Shown here: positions 36,184-47,639 of the stretch, one piece after another | Position numbering within the stretch: position 1 is the first letter of the stretch | How the letters are laid out: every line of letters begins with the position of its first letter | NCBI RefSeq assembly: GCF_902635505.1 | Contig: NC_045430.1 | Coordinates: 1 to 64,000, forward strand | From: Sarcophilus harrisii | Taxonomy: Eukaryota; Chordata; Mammalia; Dasyuromorphia; Dasyuridae | Direction: 5' to 3' | Length of the DNA stretch: 64,000 bases | The notes under the pieces: model-generated | The model's input: only the letters and a program-made list of their open reading frames with translations | Told to the model about the DNA's origin: nothing | Database searches by the model: none | Program-made: the position numbers and the translations under genes

Positions 36184-36726
36184 TCACATGATGGTGCAAT
36201 ACTTGAACCCACAGCCCTGATTGTGCTCAGCATCAGGGAGCTCCTCAGCCCGCACCCTGCGAATCTGGCGGACCAGCTCACGAAAAGCGTGTTCCACGTT
36301 CTGACCAGTCTTGGCCGAGGTCTCCACAAAGGGCACCCTGCGGCTCGTGGCCGTTTCCTGGCCCAGCACGGGGACCCAGGAATTTCAACGTCGGCCTTGT
36401 TGGCCACCAGGACAAAAGGAACGCGGTCAGTTTCTTTACCCTGGAGCTGGTCCCGGAAGATGTTCCGTCCACAAAGGACTTGATGTCATCCCCCATAACC
36501 GAAGGCCGTCCCCAGGCAGGAAGTCCCGGAACCGATGTGGGGTCTCCTCATTGCCTGCAGCGTCCAGGATTTCCAGATGGCAGGGCTCGCCATCCACCAC
36601 TATTTCCGTGTAGAAATCTTTCTTGGTGGGGTAATGGTCTACCTCAAAGCAGTTGTCAACGAATCGGACGATCAATGCACTCTTGCCCACGCCACAGCTG
36701 CCCATGACCACTAATTTGTACGGCAT
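36184..36726 (-). pseudogene. Ras-family GTPase copy A, frame-broken
   Basis: Starts MPYKLVVMG and shows a P-loop GSCGVGKS (Cys at the HRAS G12 position). Switch I is altered (HYPTKKDFY) and switch II is DAAGNE (Asn at the Q61 position). Later blocks are VPFVLVANKADVEI, FVETSAKTGQNVEHAF and a C-terminal GCGFKYCTIM with a CAAX box CTIM. These blocks lie in different frames, with at least three shifts between residue ~75 and ~130, so no full-length Ras protein can be read. The first 96 codons stay open. The coding part is uninterrupted by introns. A 5' exon with a strong donor lies upstream (37979). The position equivalent to the acceptor used in copy B (AG before GTGA) reads CG here, and the nearest alternative AG is 9 bases on. 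Assembly error is possible but not the simplest reading. Confidence 0.8.
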
Positions 36727-37978
36727 CTTGCCTCCACACTTGGCTGTTCACCGAGGGACATATGGACACCAAAGGTATTACAGTGAGACCCGGAGTGACC
36801 TCAGTGGCCACCTGTACCTCCCCATGTGCCGTAAAAATGGCCCAACAAGTGGCCTTCTTGCTCAGGAGACTTGAAGGGGTCCCAGGGGCCACTCACTCCC
36901 AATCATGTGCTGTTCAAGTGATCCGATTGGTCCTCCAGCATCTGCTTGGAGATCCCTAAGGGACACAGCCAGGACCCCTCTTTTATACCTACGAGAACTC
37001 CTCTCTTCACAACCTCAGCTGACCTGTTTGTACTTCCCTTCCCATTCTCCTTTACCCCTAGTTCCTAGTCCTGCCTTCAGACACCAAGCAGCACCAGGCT
37101 AATTCCTCCTATACCTTCAGCTCAAGGATCATTAATCCCATGGTCTGAAATTGCTGGGAAACAATTCTACCTAATTCAACGCCCTTTTTCCCAGTTTCAG
37201 AAGTTCTAGGTCACAGAGCAAAGGGCCAGGGGGTGCAGCTGCCCCACTTCTCTGGGCCGCTCCTGGGGTAGCATTGATAGGAATCCCCACCAAAGAAAAA
37301 GTTGCTATCAGTTTAAAGACAGTCTTCAGTTTGGGGTCACTAAATCTCCGAAACTTCCCACTCCTGTTATCTCACTTCTCCAGGACCCCAAGAATCTACA
37401 ATCTCCTCATCCCTGCGGGGGGGGGGAAGTGAGTAGGCTCCGGGGGCCACCTTTCTTAGGTTGGTGGGTCAGGGGTCCCCCATCCTTTCAGGGTCTGGAT
37501 CTTATTTTTAGTCCCAGATTTGCTATTCCTGACTCTCTTTGACCCTGCTTGGAACAGCAAGTTTGTTTCTGGATCCGACTTTGTTCTGAAGTTTTGGGTA
37601 GAAAAAGAGCCCTTTCCCCTCATTTCCCACTGAACTTCTGCCTGTGAAAGCCCGTACCCTTGACCCCCCCCAGTCTTCTCCAGGATGAGGTTCCCCCACT
37701 CCCACCCCGCCGAGCTCAGCGAAGGGCTCCAGGGACTTCCCGGCCCGGCTGCCAGGACCCCGCCACATCCTGTCACTCAGGGACCAGGATGTGCCACGAG
37801 AGGCCGAGAGGGCGGAGGGACTCCCACCACTGCCGCAGGCCCGGGAGCCCCCGTGTTAGTGCGGCCCAAGAACCGCAGTCCGGCTCGGGGTCGGGCTCCC
37901 TGAAAGGAGGCTCACAGCGCACTGGCCGTCCAGGTAATTTCTCCCCCGACCTGCGCAAGTCCTCCTGCCTCTACTTAC

Positions 37979-38480
37979 CTTTCAGGAATAGAAGATGGAG
38001 GTAGGAAGACCTCACCAGAGCCTGTTGGGATTCTAGGGGGAGAGAGAAGAGAAAAGCCGGGAGGCTGAGCTCGGCAAACTGACCCAGGCAAGCTGACCTG
38101 CAGCAGCCGCCCCACCCCCACCGTAGGACTCTACGGGAAAGGAGCCCTGCCCCAAAATCCCCTGTCAGCCCCATCCCTCCCGTCCCGGCCTTGCCCTCGC
38201 CCTCGCCCCTGCACAGCTGTTAGACCTGGCTGACCGAGTCACTTGGAGGGCAGGAGGAGGAGGGGAGGTGGAGGCAGAGGAGAAAGCTGGGGCGGGAAGA
38301 GGGGCTGAGGGAGTCTGCAGCTGCGAGGGATAGAACTTTGTGCACCCAAGGGGGGAGGGGAAGGGGCGCAGAAGAGAACGTAGTGCATCCAAGGGGGGGC
38401 GGCGCCGAGGCGGGAGAGAGGGAGCTTCGTGCTTCCCCTGGGGCTGGCGCTGCCGGGAGTGAGGACGGAACAATGTATCC
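37979..38480 (-). promoter_or_regulatory. CpG-rich promoter and 5' noncoding exon of Ras copy A
   Basis: On the minus strand a GC-rich, C/T-rich region leads into TATTCCTGAAAG|GTAAGTAG, a near-ideal splice donor (exon end 37979). The same donor and its flank occur in arm 2 at 63162. The start of the exon cannot be fixed, but CpG density is highest at 38100-38460. Upstream lie attaagctccct and ggctaattagaagg, TAAT-type motifs kept in both arms. I infer a noncoding first exon spliced to the single coding exon about 1.2 kb downstream. Confidence 0.55.
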
Positions 38481-38930
38481 AGCCCGTGGGCTGCAGTTTC
38501 CTTTGATTAAGCTCCCTTGTTCAGGCCTGAAGCCTAGTGGCTAATCAGAGGTGATTGTTGGGCTAATTAGAAGGAGCCCTGCGGCTGGGGTCTCGGGCCA
38601 GCATTGGGGGGTGTCCATTCACCAAGTGACGCTTAGGAAACAGGAGTCACAGACGCTCCTCCGGGCCTCCGCACTGCCGGGGCAGTCCGGGGTGGGTAGC
38701 TCACGTGATCATCCCCTTAGCTCCGAGTCTCTGACTTCGCAAGATAAGGAGCCATCTTGCACTCCCCGCAATTCCTTGCCCACCCCTTGGGAAGCACGGG
38801 TGTATCGCACCGAGCCTAAAGGCTCCCCTGTGCCCATTGTAAAGAACAGCTCTTGGCCTCCAGCCCCCTCTCCTCTTGCTGACTAATCTCTTTGAGGAGG
38901 CCAGGGCTGCCTGGACTGGAAATGCAGGCC

Positions 38931-39048
38931 CCGGAGAGGGCTGGGGCTGGGCACAGAGAGGGCTGGGGCTGGGCACAGAGAGGGCTGGGGCGGGGCACAG
39001 AGAGGTCTGGGGCTGGGCACAGAGAGGGCTGGGGCGGGGCACAGAGAC
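38931..39048. repeat. Minisatellite, five units of about 22 bp
   Basis: The unit agagggctggggctgggcac recurs about five times with small changes (ggggcggggcac, aggtctgggg). Arm 2 has a single unit at the same place. Confidence 0.9.
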
Positions 39049-39133
39049 CCCCCCCACGGCCGGGAGCTGCGTTCTCGCATTGCTCAAGCTTCCCCGCCGG
39101 CCCACAAGCCCTTTCCTTTACACGGTCTTCTTT

Positions 39134-39734
39134 GTTAGGAGAACAATAGTTAAATTATTTCCAACAGTCCGGAAAGGTAGGTTCGTTCTACATGAATCAG
39201 GCCTGAGGACTAAAAACTTTCCCGGTCCTTGTACCCAGACTCCACAGAACTTTGGCTCGGGAGCTTCTTACTGAAAGGCAGCTGCGCGCAAAAAAGCCTG
39301 GCAAGAGGTGCCGCCCGCGGGCGCCTCCGAACCCGAGAGCGCGGCCAGAGCTCCCAGTTCAGGGCAAAGATCAGTGGATCCTATGTCCGGTAGGAATCCT
39401 CCAGAGGAGGGAGACGGGCTGGTGTCCGCAGGGGGGGCGGGTGCCCTTCCCATGCGCCTTGCCCGGATTCCTGCGCACAGGACGCAAACACAGTAACCAA
39501 GGGAGGCCGGAGAAGGGCTGTCAGGTCCTCCTGCAGTTATCCACCCCCTCCCACGTTTAAGGACATTACAGTCAAATGCCGAGACTTTAGGCCCTGCTCT
39601 GCATTCGCCCATTCATATGTTTACCGGATTTCACTGACAGAGCCAGGTGGGGCCTCCGGATTCCTTGACAAGCGTTTCCCAACCAAAACCCGAGGCCCGA
39701 GGAATCCGTGTCTGCCTTAATCTTTGTCATTGAT
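39134..39734. other. GC-moderate unique DNA beyond arm 1
   Basis: No gene recognised. Open frames overlap on both strands with no domains. Confidence 0.5.
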
Positions 39735-39955
39735 TCCCAAATAGGTGGCGCGGTGGATTGAATGCAGGGTCTAGAATCATGAAGACCTGAATTCAAATTC
39801 AACTCCAGACGCATATTAGCTGTGTGAACGTGGGCGGGTCACAATCTGCCTCAGGGGTTTACAGCAGCGCCTATATCCCAGGGTTGCTATTATCAGGATT
39901 AGATACCTGTAAAGCACTAGCCACAGTGTCGGGCACATACTTTGTTCCCTGCCAT
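39735..39955 (+). mobile_element. CORE-SINE (MAR1-like)
   Basis: Reads ataggtggcgcggtggattg, gacctgaattcaaattcaac, tattagctgtgtgaacgtgg and ends gtaaagcactagccaca. Confidence 0.75.
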
Positions 39956-40164
39956 GAATCTGTTCTTGGCCGTGGACTATATATCATATAGAGAACTGAG
40001 TCCAATTCAGCGAGAACCTTTGGTTCCTATTGGGACTTTCTGCTTGTTTGTCCTTTGTTCTCAAGGGGATCATGAGATCAGGGAGGGGATACCATGATAT
40101 TTATCCATTTATACATTGAACTTTTTTTTTTAAAGGACATTTTAATTTTTTAAATATTTTTTTT

Positions 40165-40312
40165 TTTCTTTTTTCGGGGCAATTGGGATGAATGGATTTG
40201 CCCAGGCTCATGAAGCTAGGAAGCAGTCAGTGATTGAGACCAGATTTGAACTTGGGTCCTTCTGACTCCAGGACCTGTGCTCTGTCCACTGTACCATCTA
40301 GCTGTCCCTAAA
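40165..40312 (-). mobile_element. WSINE1-type SINE
   Basis: Reverse copy: ggggcaattgggatgaatgg, gatttgaacttgggtccttc, ctgtccactgtaccatctag. Confidence 0.8.
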
Positions 40313-40325
40313 AGTCCATTTTTAT

Positions 40326-40844
40326 TTTTATTTTTTAATTTAATAGCCTTTTATTTATAGGTTATATGCATGGGTAACTTTACAGCATTAACAGTTGCCA
40401 AACCTCTTGTTCCAATTTTTCACCTCTTACCCCCCACTCCCTCCCCCAGATGGCAGGATGACCAGTAGATGTTAAATATATTAAAATATAAATTAGATAC
40501 ACAATAAGTATACATGACCAAAACGTTATTTTGCTGTACAAAAAGAATCAGACTCTGAATTATTGTACAATTAGCTTGTGAAGGAAATCAAAAATGCAGG
40601 TGGGCAAAAATATAGGGATTGGGAATTCAATGTAATGGTTTTTAGTCATCTCCCAGAGTTCTTTTTCTGGGCATAGCTAGTTCAGTTCATTACTGCTCCA
40701 TTAGAAATGATTTGGTTGATCTCGTTGCTGAGGATGGCCAGGTCCATCAGAACTGGTCATCCTATAGTATTGTTGTTGAAGTATATAATGATCTCCTGGT
40801 CCTGCTCATTTCACTCAGCATCAGTTCGTGTAAGTCTCTCCAGG
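40326..40844 (-). mobile_element. L1 tail (family I), 16-bp TSD
   Basis: 519 bp, flanked by a 16-bp repeat with one mismatch (aaaagtccatttttat / aaaaggccatttttat) at 40310-40325 and 40845-40860. It is very similar to 30965-31519. Confidence 0.85.
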
Positions 40845-41084
40845 AAAAGGCCATTTTTATACAGCTGTTTCATTTAACAGCATTCATGAATTTTCCAAAT
40901 TAAAAACTTCCCTTTGGCAGTCTGGTAAAGCGCAAGAGAATCCCTTTAGGATCCCTTTTCAAAATTATGGTTTTAGATGCATAAAAGATTTAAGATTAAA
41001 TCTATTTATGAAGATATTAAAAGAATGTTTCCAATCCCAGGTGAAGAACCATTGGTTTAAAAACTCTCATTTGTTAGCCTTTAA

Positions 41085-41290
41085 AAAAAAAATTGGCAAC
41101 CCTACTTTATGACCAAAGAAAAACCCCAGAGCATTATAAAATGCAAAATCGACAATTTTGATTACATTTAATTAAAACATTTTTGCACAGACAAAAGCAA
41201 CATAAACAAGGTTAAAAGGGAAGTACACAAAGCTGGGAAAAAAATTTTACAGACAGTGTTTCTGATAAAGGCTTCCCTGCCACCCCCTAG
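41085..41290 (+). mobile_element. L1 ORF2 3' fragment
   Basis: Contains gagcattataaaatgcaaaa, tttttgcacagacaaaagca and agaaagctgggaaa-like text (acaaagctgggaaaaaaat), matching the late ORF2 region also seen at 54860-55050. Confidence 0.6.
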
Positions 41291-43010
41291 GCTGAGACTT
41301 CTTTCCCCTCTTTTTGATTTACCAAAAACAAAGGTCTAATTTAAAAACAAAACTCCAAACGCCAAAATCAGCAATTACCAGAGTTGCAGGGAAAGCACAG
41401 AGATCCTAATTTGCCCAGGACACATGCCACTAAATATACCAATTCTACCAAATGAGAAAGAAAAGCTGATATCAGATTCCTTCCATTGTCTCAGTGGTTC
41501 ACAAGGGAACTCTTTCAAACTGTCTTCTTTGAATGAAGAGACTTATATAACAAAATTACAACATAAAAATATTTATAAATTGTTCTTTTTTGTCTTCAAA
41601 TCTTGTTTTTTTCCATTTCTGAGTACATTTCATAACATTGTGAAGAAGCCAATACATTGGCATCGAAAGAAGGGCACAGCAATTCAGGGGCTGGGCTCAC
41701 ATGGACAATATCAGACAAGTCTGCTGATTCCTTTGCTATATCAAGTGGAATTCTGTGTGTGCTGCTTTGGATCTGATCTATTTCTCAGCATTTCTATCCA
41801 TTTCCTTTTTTAATTGAAAGATACTTTCATTTTAACCAAATGAAAAGTTGTATAGTATAAACCAATTTTATAATGCCCTACAGCAAAATGAAATGAAAGA
41901 AACACAGCAGATGACAAAAATGAAAAGATTTATGAAGGAATAATTGGGCAATGTCAAGAACACTAGCATATAGTACGTGAATATCATGTCATACATCATA
42001 TGAACAAGTCACATACAAAGAGAGGGTGAAAAGAATTCAGAGACCTAGCCACCAAGAGCCCCCTTCCAACAATGATCATATTCATCAACCATGACAAACG
42101 CCAAAGTTAATTCTGGAAGCAGAAGAAAGCAACAGGTCCCAATTCATGTGAGTATCAGTGGATACCTGTTTCACTTGATTTTCTACCAGAAGAACTAGGT
42201 AGTTTAGCATCTACAAAGGAGGATGGATGTTCTTCCCATGATTCTTATGCCGACTCCCCAGAACATGGGACAAAAAGTATGGCTGAAGCACTCCTTTAGG
42301 TGTTCAATTCCTTCATTCTTTCAAAAACAGGCACGCAGAAGTTTTTTGACCCAAGGCAAGTCACTGAAGCCATCAGGACCTCATAAGTTGCCCAACAGCT
42401 GCCTACCTGGCTTCATAGAGGGCTCATGCATTCAGACTAACAGGAAGAACAAAAGGGAGTTTTCCCCATGATAACTCCAACATCTTCTGCCTCTGTTAGC
42501 AATTATTGGGACTGTCCTTTCCAATTGTGGGGAGGGCACTTTAGAACTAATGGGGACAAGCCATAATCCAATCCGAGAACATGACCATGTCGTCATTTCC
42601 AGGACCAGTGAAAAGACCTAGGAAAGTTTCACTGAGCACAGAGAAAGAACACATGTCAGATATGCACAACTGGGAAGGGGCATCGGTAGAAGAGGAAACC
42701 TCTCTGATCGGCCACCAAAAGAGCAGAACGGGGCCTCTTCACCATCGGGGCAGAGGATCAGATTTTGGTCCAGCATAAGGAAGCAAACACCGCATTTATA
42801 AATAGATATTGTCGATTCTCCCAATTTATATGTTCTACTCTTTTTAAAAGGACATTTTTCTACAGCTGTGGATGGGAAAATTATATAAACAAATTTGATA
42901 GTAATACAAACCTCAGAAGTAGACAAAATTGCATGATAGTGGAAGAGGATGGTCCTAAGTCCTCTCAGAAATGGGGAGCAGGATTGCACGGTCAGAATGA
43001 TGCTTAAGAA
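41291..43010. other. Unassigned region with a short protein-like open segment
   Basis: No known repeat recognised. On the plus strand 42111-42299 is open for 62 codons and reads like ordinary protein (DFLPEELGSLASTKEDG, then SPEHGTKSMAEALL) before a stop. A further 28-codon stretch follows in another frame. It could be a decayed retrocopy of a gene I do not recognise, or chance. A 129-codon frame at 41424-41813 shows no domain. Confidence 0.3.
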
Positions 43011-43199
43011 AAATCATTTCAGTAAAAGGATAGAAGATGAATTGGAGGATTGGACAGAAATGAGTGGAGGAGACAAAACAGAATGCGGTTGAAATAGTTC
43101 AGGTGAAATATGATGACTTCAATTAAGGTGTTAGCTGTATAAATATAAGAATAGGTCAAATGTGAAGGATGTTGGGTTAAATACAAATGACAAGATTTG

Positions 43200-43345
43200 T
43201 CATTTCCTCCTCCCTTTTTATTCTTTTATTTCCATAGATTGTGAATTCTTTGACAGCAGAGACTGTCCTTTGTCTTTCTTTGTATCCTCAATGCTTAGTA
43301 TAGTGCCCAAAATATAGCAGGCACTAAATAAAGATTTATTTTATA
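43200..43345 (+). mobile_element. L2/MIR-type 3' end
   Basis: Carries tagattgtgaattctttga, agactgtcctttgtctttct and aatgcttagtatagtgccc before gcactaaataaagattta, the usual tail of these elements. Confidence 0.65.
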
Positions 43346-43969
43346 ATGTCTGATTTTGAGGTCTGTATCTTTTTTTCTTTAATGTTCTTAGTTAAATTTA
43401 TTTACTTTATTCTTAGCTAGACCTCCGATTTCATTGTAATAGGAAATTCCTCTTAAAGAAACTTATGTAAATTGGCACCTGTTCTGTAATTTATATTTTA
43501 ATGAATTGCTAGATTTGGAACAATGAGGAACTTAGTGACTTGCTTAGAATTACAGTACTAGGTACTATGTACTATGTCAGAGACAGGAATTGAACCCAAC
43601 CAGCCTACAGGGTCACATTATTGCTTAAGACTTTTAAACCTGCAGATGCTATCCTAATGAATTCATTGACTTAGGTGTTGGAAATGATCAAAAGAAAGTG
43701 GTAACTACTTAAAGCAAAGGCTCTATTACCCTCTGACTAATATACCACAAAGTTGTTAGTTACTCTCGGCACTGGGCAACTTCAGTCTTACTAAGTTTAT
43801 TCTAATATTATTATTACTAAGTTTATTGAGTTTATTCTGCCTAGCTGTTCATTGTGATAGCTGTTAGTATTTCACCTTAAACTCTTACATTACTGAGATC
43901 TTGCCTGCTTTCCCTAGTTGTGATAATATTCCTCTCTGTGGGAATGAGATACCTTTATTTAATAGCACT

Positions 43970-44265
43970 CTAGTTCCTGAAGCAATAGATGGTGAGCTCC
44001 TTGAGACCCAGGGCTATCTTTTATATATATTTATATATCCAGCATGTGGCAGTTCTCAGGATTGGATAGGTTATGGAATGACAGCCACATTAATATATTG
44101 CTGCTGGAATTGTAGAAGGGCACAATCATTTGGAAAAGCAATGTGGAATTGTGCAAACGAAGTAACTAAAATGTCCACATCCTTTGAACCAAGATATCCC
44201 CTCTGAAGCTCCTTAGTACTCTGCTTGGCACATAGTAGGCACTTAAAATGCTTTTTGACTAATAA
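43970..44265 (+). mobile_element. L2/MIR-type end split by an L1 fragment
   Basis: gatggtgagctccttgagac starts the tail and cttggcacatagtaggcact ends it. Between them 44048-44210 is an L1 3' fragment (ggattggataggttatggaa, cctttgaaccaagata) matching 47030-47180. Confidence 0.55.
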
Positions 44266-44683
44266 ATTTGTTCACTTTAAACAAGGATGAGTCTTCCATT
44301 CTGTATGATATCTTAGCCAACCAATCACTGCTAGAATTAGAAATTGTGAATGTAATTGACAGGCCCCAGAGATGGGATCTATTCTAATAGGGAAACCTGA
44401 TGAATCACAGATATGAGAATTTAATTAGGGGGATTCAGAACTGGTTGAATGACTGAATGGAAAAAATTAATCATTACTGAATCTGTGAACAAGAAAGGAA
44501 ATCTCCCATGGAGCGCCTCCAGAGATCTAGTCTCTGACATATATATTGAACATTTTAATCCATTACTTGGTTTGAAACATAAGTGTCATTTGTCAAAAAT
44601 TTGCAGTTGAAATAAATCCAAGATCTCAATAAGCTAAAATAGTGGATCAAGTTTAATAAAATTACATCTCAAAGGGAAATTAC

Positions 44684-45363
44684 TTTTTTTAAATGAAAGC
44701 TTTTTATTTACAAAGCATATACATGAGTAACCTTTCCAACATTGCAAAACCTTTTGTTCCAAATTTTCCCCTCCTTCTTCCTACTCCCTCTCCTAGCTGG
44801 CAGGTAGCCCCATTCATGTGAAATATGTTGAAATACATGTTAAATCCAATCTATGTATACATATTTATTACAGTTATTTGGGTGCACAAGAAAAAAATCA
44901 GATCAAGAAGGAAGAAAAACAAAAACTGAGAAAGAAAACAAAATGCAAGCAAATAACAGAGAGAGCACAAATGCTATGTTGTGGTCCATACTCTGTTCCC
45001 ACGATTCCTTTCTCTGGGTGTAGATGGTCTCTTCATCACTGAACAAATGGAACTGGTTTGAATCATCTCATTGTTGAAGAGAGCCACGACCATCAGAAAT
45101 GATCATCGTATGGTCTTCTTGTTGCTAGGGATGGTGATCTCCTGGTTCTGCTCATTTCATGTAACATCAGTTCATGCAGGTCTCTCCAGGCCACTCTGAA
45201 ATCACCCGGCTGGTCATTTTTTATAAAACACTAATATTCCATAAGATTTATATACCATGGTTTATTTAGCCGTTCTCGAACTGGGTACCCACTCAGTTTC
45301 TAGTTTCTTGCCACTACCAAGAGGGCTGCCATGAACATTTTTGCACATCTGAGTCCCTTTCCC
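44684..45363 (-). mobile_element. L1 3' UTR copy, 16-17 bp TSD
   Basis: 680-bp reversed L1 end beginning tttttttaaatgaaagcttt. It is flanked by ctcaaagggaaattac at 44668-44683 and 45365-45380. Homologous to 17405-18110. Confidence 0.8.
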
Positions 45364-45380
45364 TCTCAAAGGGAAATTAC

Positions 45381-46017
45381 ACAAATACAGATATATGGAT
45401 ATGTATACAAACATATATTGGGGCTTAAAAATTCAGCTTCACAAAAATATGCCAGTAAGGCAATTGAATAGCGTCTATGAAAAATATCAGACATTTTTAT
45501 TATATTGTAAGCTTAATATTATTCAATAGAGTGACATGATAGCAAAAAAAAAACCAAACTGTTTCCATCTTTACTTTCTACTTTATTTCCCACTAGGATA
45601 CCATGGTCTAGGAACCTCTTCCCACAAAATCACATTAGCTCTTGAATTCATACCTCATCATTACCTTCTGCTACCCTTCTTATTGGAGAACCCCTCCCTA
45701 ATCTTTCCTGAAAGAGGGTACCCAAGCCACCCATCTCTTCATTTCCTACACTGTTACACTGCTTTGGACCTCTCCATCATGCTCCTCTTATAGCCATTCC
45801 TCAGTTTTTCAACTTCCTTTTTGTGTTGTCTTCCCTCAACAGATTATGTTTCTTGAGAGAGGAAATGGCATTTCTTTTTTGGTATTTGTACCACCTAAGG
45901 CTTAGAACAGTGTCTGGTGCATATTTTGACTGTTCTTCATCTGCAAAATGGAGAAATTGGATTATACAAACTCTGAGGTTTTTCCAAGTCTGCAAGATCT
46001 TAAGGTTAAACTGCATT
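45381..46017. other. Intergenic DNA
   Basis: AT-rich sequence followed by an L2/MIR-like stretch near 45800-45930 (ttcttgagagaggaaatggc). No gene seen. Confidence 0.45.
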
Positions 46018-46030
46018 AAGAATACTTCCA

Positions 46031-46177
46031 GTGACAGCTAGGTGGCACAGTGGGATAGTGCACCAGCTCTGCAGTCAGGAGGACCCTAAGTTCAAATCTA
46101 GCCTCAGACACGTTTTAGCTGTGTGATCCTGGGCAAGTCACTTAACCCCAATTACCTCAGCAAAATAAAATAAAATA
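46031..46177 (+). mobile_element. WSINE1-type SINE with 13-bp TSD
   Basis: Flanked by aagaatacttcca at 46018-46030 and 46178-46190. It is complete, from gtgacagctaggtggcacag to an (aaaat)n end, and is the best-preserved SINE of the window. Confidence 0.9.
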
Positions 46178-46249
46178 AAGAATACTTCCATAGTTAATCG
46201 ACATTTTAATGGAATGCCAACCAATTGCAGTGAAGATAGTATATGGAAT

Positions 46250-47470
46250 TTTATAAAATAATAAAAATTATTTTGGAAAAACAAAAATCTAAAATACTAA
46301 AGGAAATGATGGAATGAAGTAAATATGAAGAAGGAATGGCACACTCGGACCTTAAAATCCTATCATAAAGCAGCATTGTTTAAAATCTTCTGTTTCTGTT
46401 TTTAAAAAAAAGATCCATAGAACAAGCTAGAAAAGGGAGAGAGAGATAAAATGGGTATTAATAGATAAGTATTTGCTAAAGCTGAAAACATTACTTACTG
46501 AAACAAAAAAAAAATACACAAGAACAATAACAACAAAAACAGTTGTAGAGAAAATAGGAAAGTAATCAGGCAGAAATTAGTGTAGACCAACACCTTTATA
46601 ACATGTTCTAAAATGGACATGTGGCCATAATATAATTGATAAAAAAAAGCAGATCATATGATTCTTATAACTATTGTTAAGAAAAGTATATTTAAATCAA
46701 ACAAGACATGGTTAATGACAAAGGATGAAATAGAGTTTTGAGTACATGAAATGGCAAAGCATCTGCACAGACAAAATGAATGCATCCAGGGAAAGAAGAA
46801 CAGCTTAATGTCAAATTTGTCTAATAAGGGTTTGCATCAAATATGTGTAACTATATGTAGATTTAGAATTTACACATATGAATGTATATATGTGATTAAG
46901 AAATAAGTGGTCAACTCTAACAGATTAAAAAAAAGTGCTTCAAATCATTAAGGAGGGAAGTGCACACCAAAAGCACCCCGAGGTTTCATATCACATCCTG
47001 CAAATTGGTAAAAATGACAAAACCAAGCGGTAGTTCTCAGGGTTGGACAGATTATGGAATGATGGGCGCACTAATACTTTGCTGCTGGAGTTGTAAAACA
47101 ACAAGATCATTGTGAAAAGCAATGTGGAATTATGGAACTATAATAATTTAAATGTTCATATCCTTTGAACCAGAAACTTACTTCCTGGACTTAAACCCCA
47201 AGAAAGCTACTGATGGAGGGAAGGAAATCCCCATATACACCTAATATTTATGAACAACACTTTGTTTGTGGAAACAAAGTAGATGCAATGTCTAAACAAA
47301 TTTTGGTACACAAATGTAATAGAGTATTATTATGCTGCAACAAAAATGATCTATGTGATAAATACAAAGGATCGAAAGTTTATATGAACTGATGGAGAAT
47401 GGAATAATGGCAGAGCCAAGAACAAGACACTGACAAGTTATCGACAATAATAAGGTAAATAGAAAGCGCT
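46250..47470 (+). mobile_element. Old L1 ORF2 end and 3' UTR
   Basis: Shows aaacaaaaatctaaaatact, caagacatggttaatgac, ggttggacagattatggaat and tccatgaactgatg-like text (atatgaactgatggagaatg). Heavily diverged. Confidence 0.65.
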
Positions 47471-47639
47471 ACCAGACACTAAAAAAGTGAATTAACAAAA
47501 TTATAAGCAAAAAGCACCATTTTGAAAGAGATGTGAAGGAGAACCCCGATCCATGCCTTCTGGAGCGGAGCTCAACAAGGGTTCCAAGTTTCCTGCACGT
47601 TTTCCAGTATCAGTCAGCTGATCTAACTTCCCCCTCTAA

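Larger units (their letters stand above)
36813..39133 (+). repeat. Inverted duplication, arm 1
   Basis: The sequence from cctgtacctccccatgtgcc through the CpG-rich promoter to aagccctttcctttaca matches 62103-64000 in reverse orientation. Strong matches are seen at 36813-36931, 37388-37660, 37850-38250, 38380-38920 and 39050-39130. Arm 1 carries an extra block of about 455 bp (36932-37387) and a minisatellite absent from arm 2. Divergence by eye is moderate, so the duplication is not very recent. Confidence 0.85.

Noticed and set aside
37660-38004. 114-codon plus-strand frame in the Ras upstream region
   Set aside because: It is not preserved in the inverted arm and overlaps the inferred noncoding exon on the other strand.
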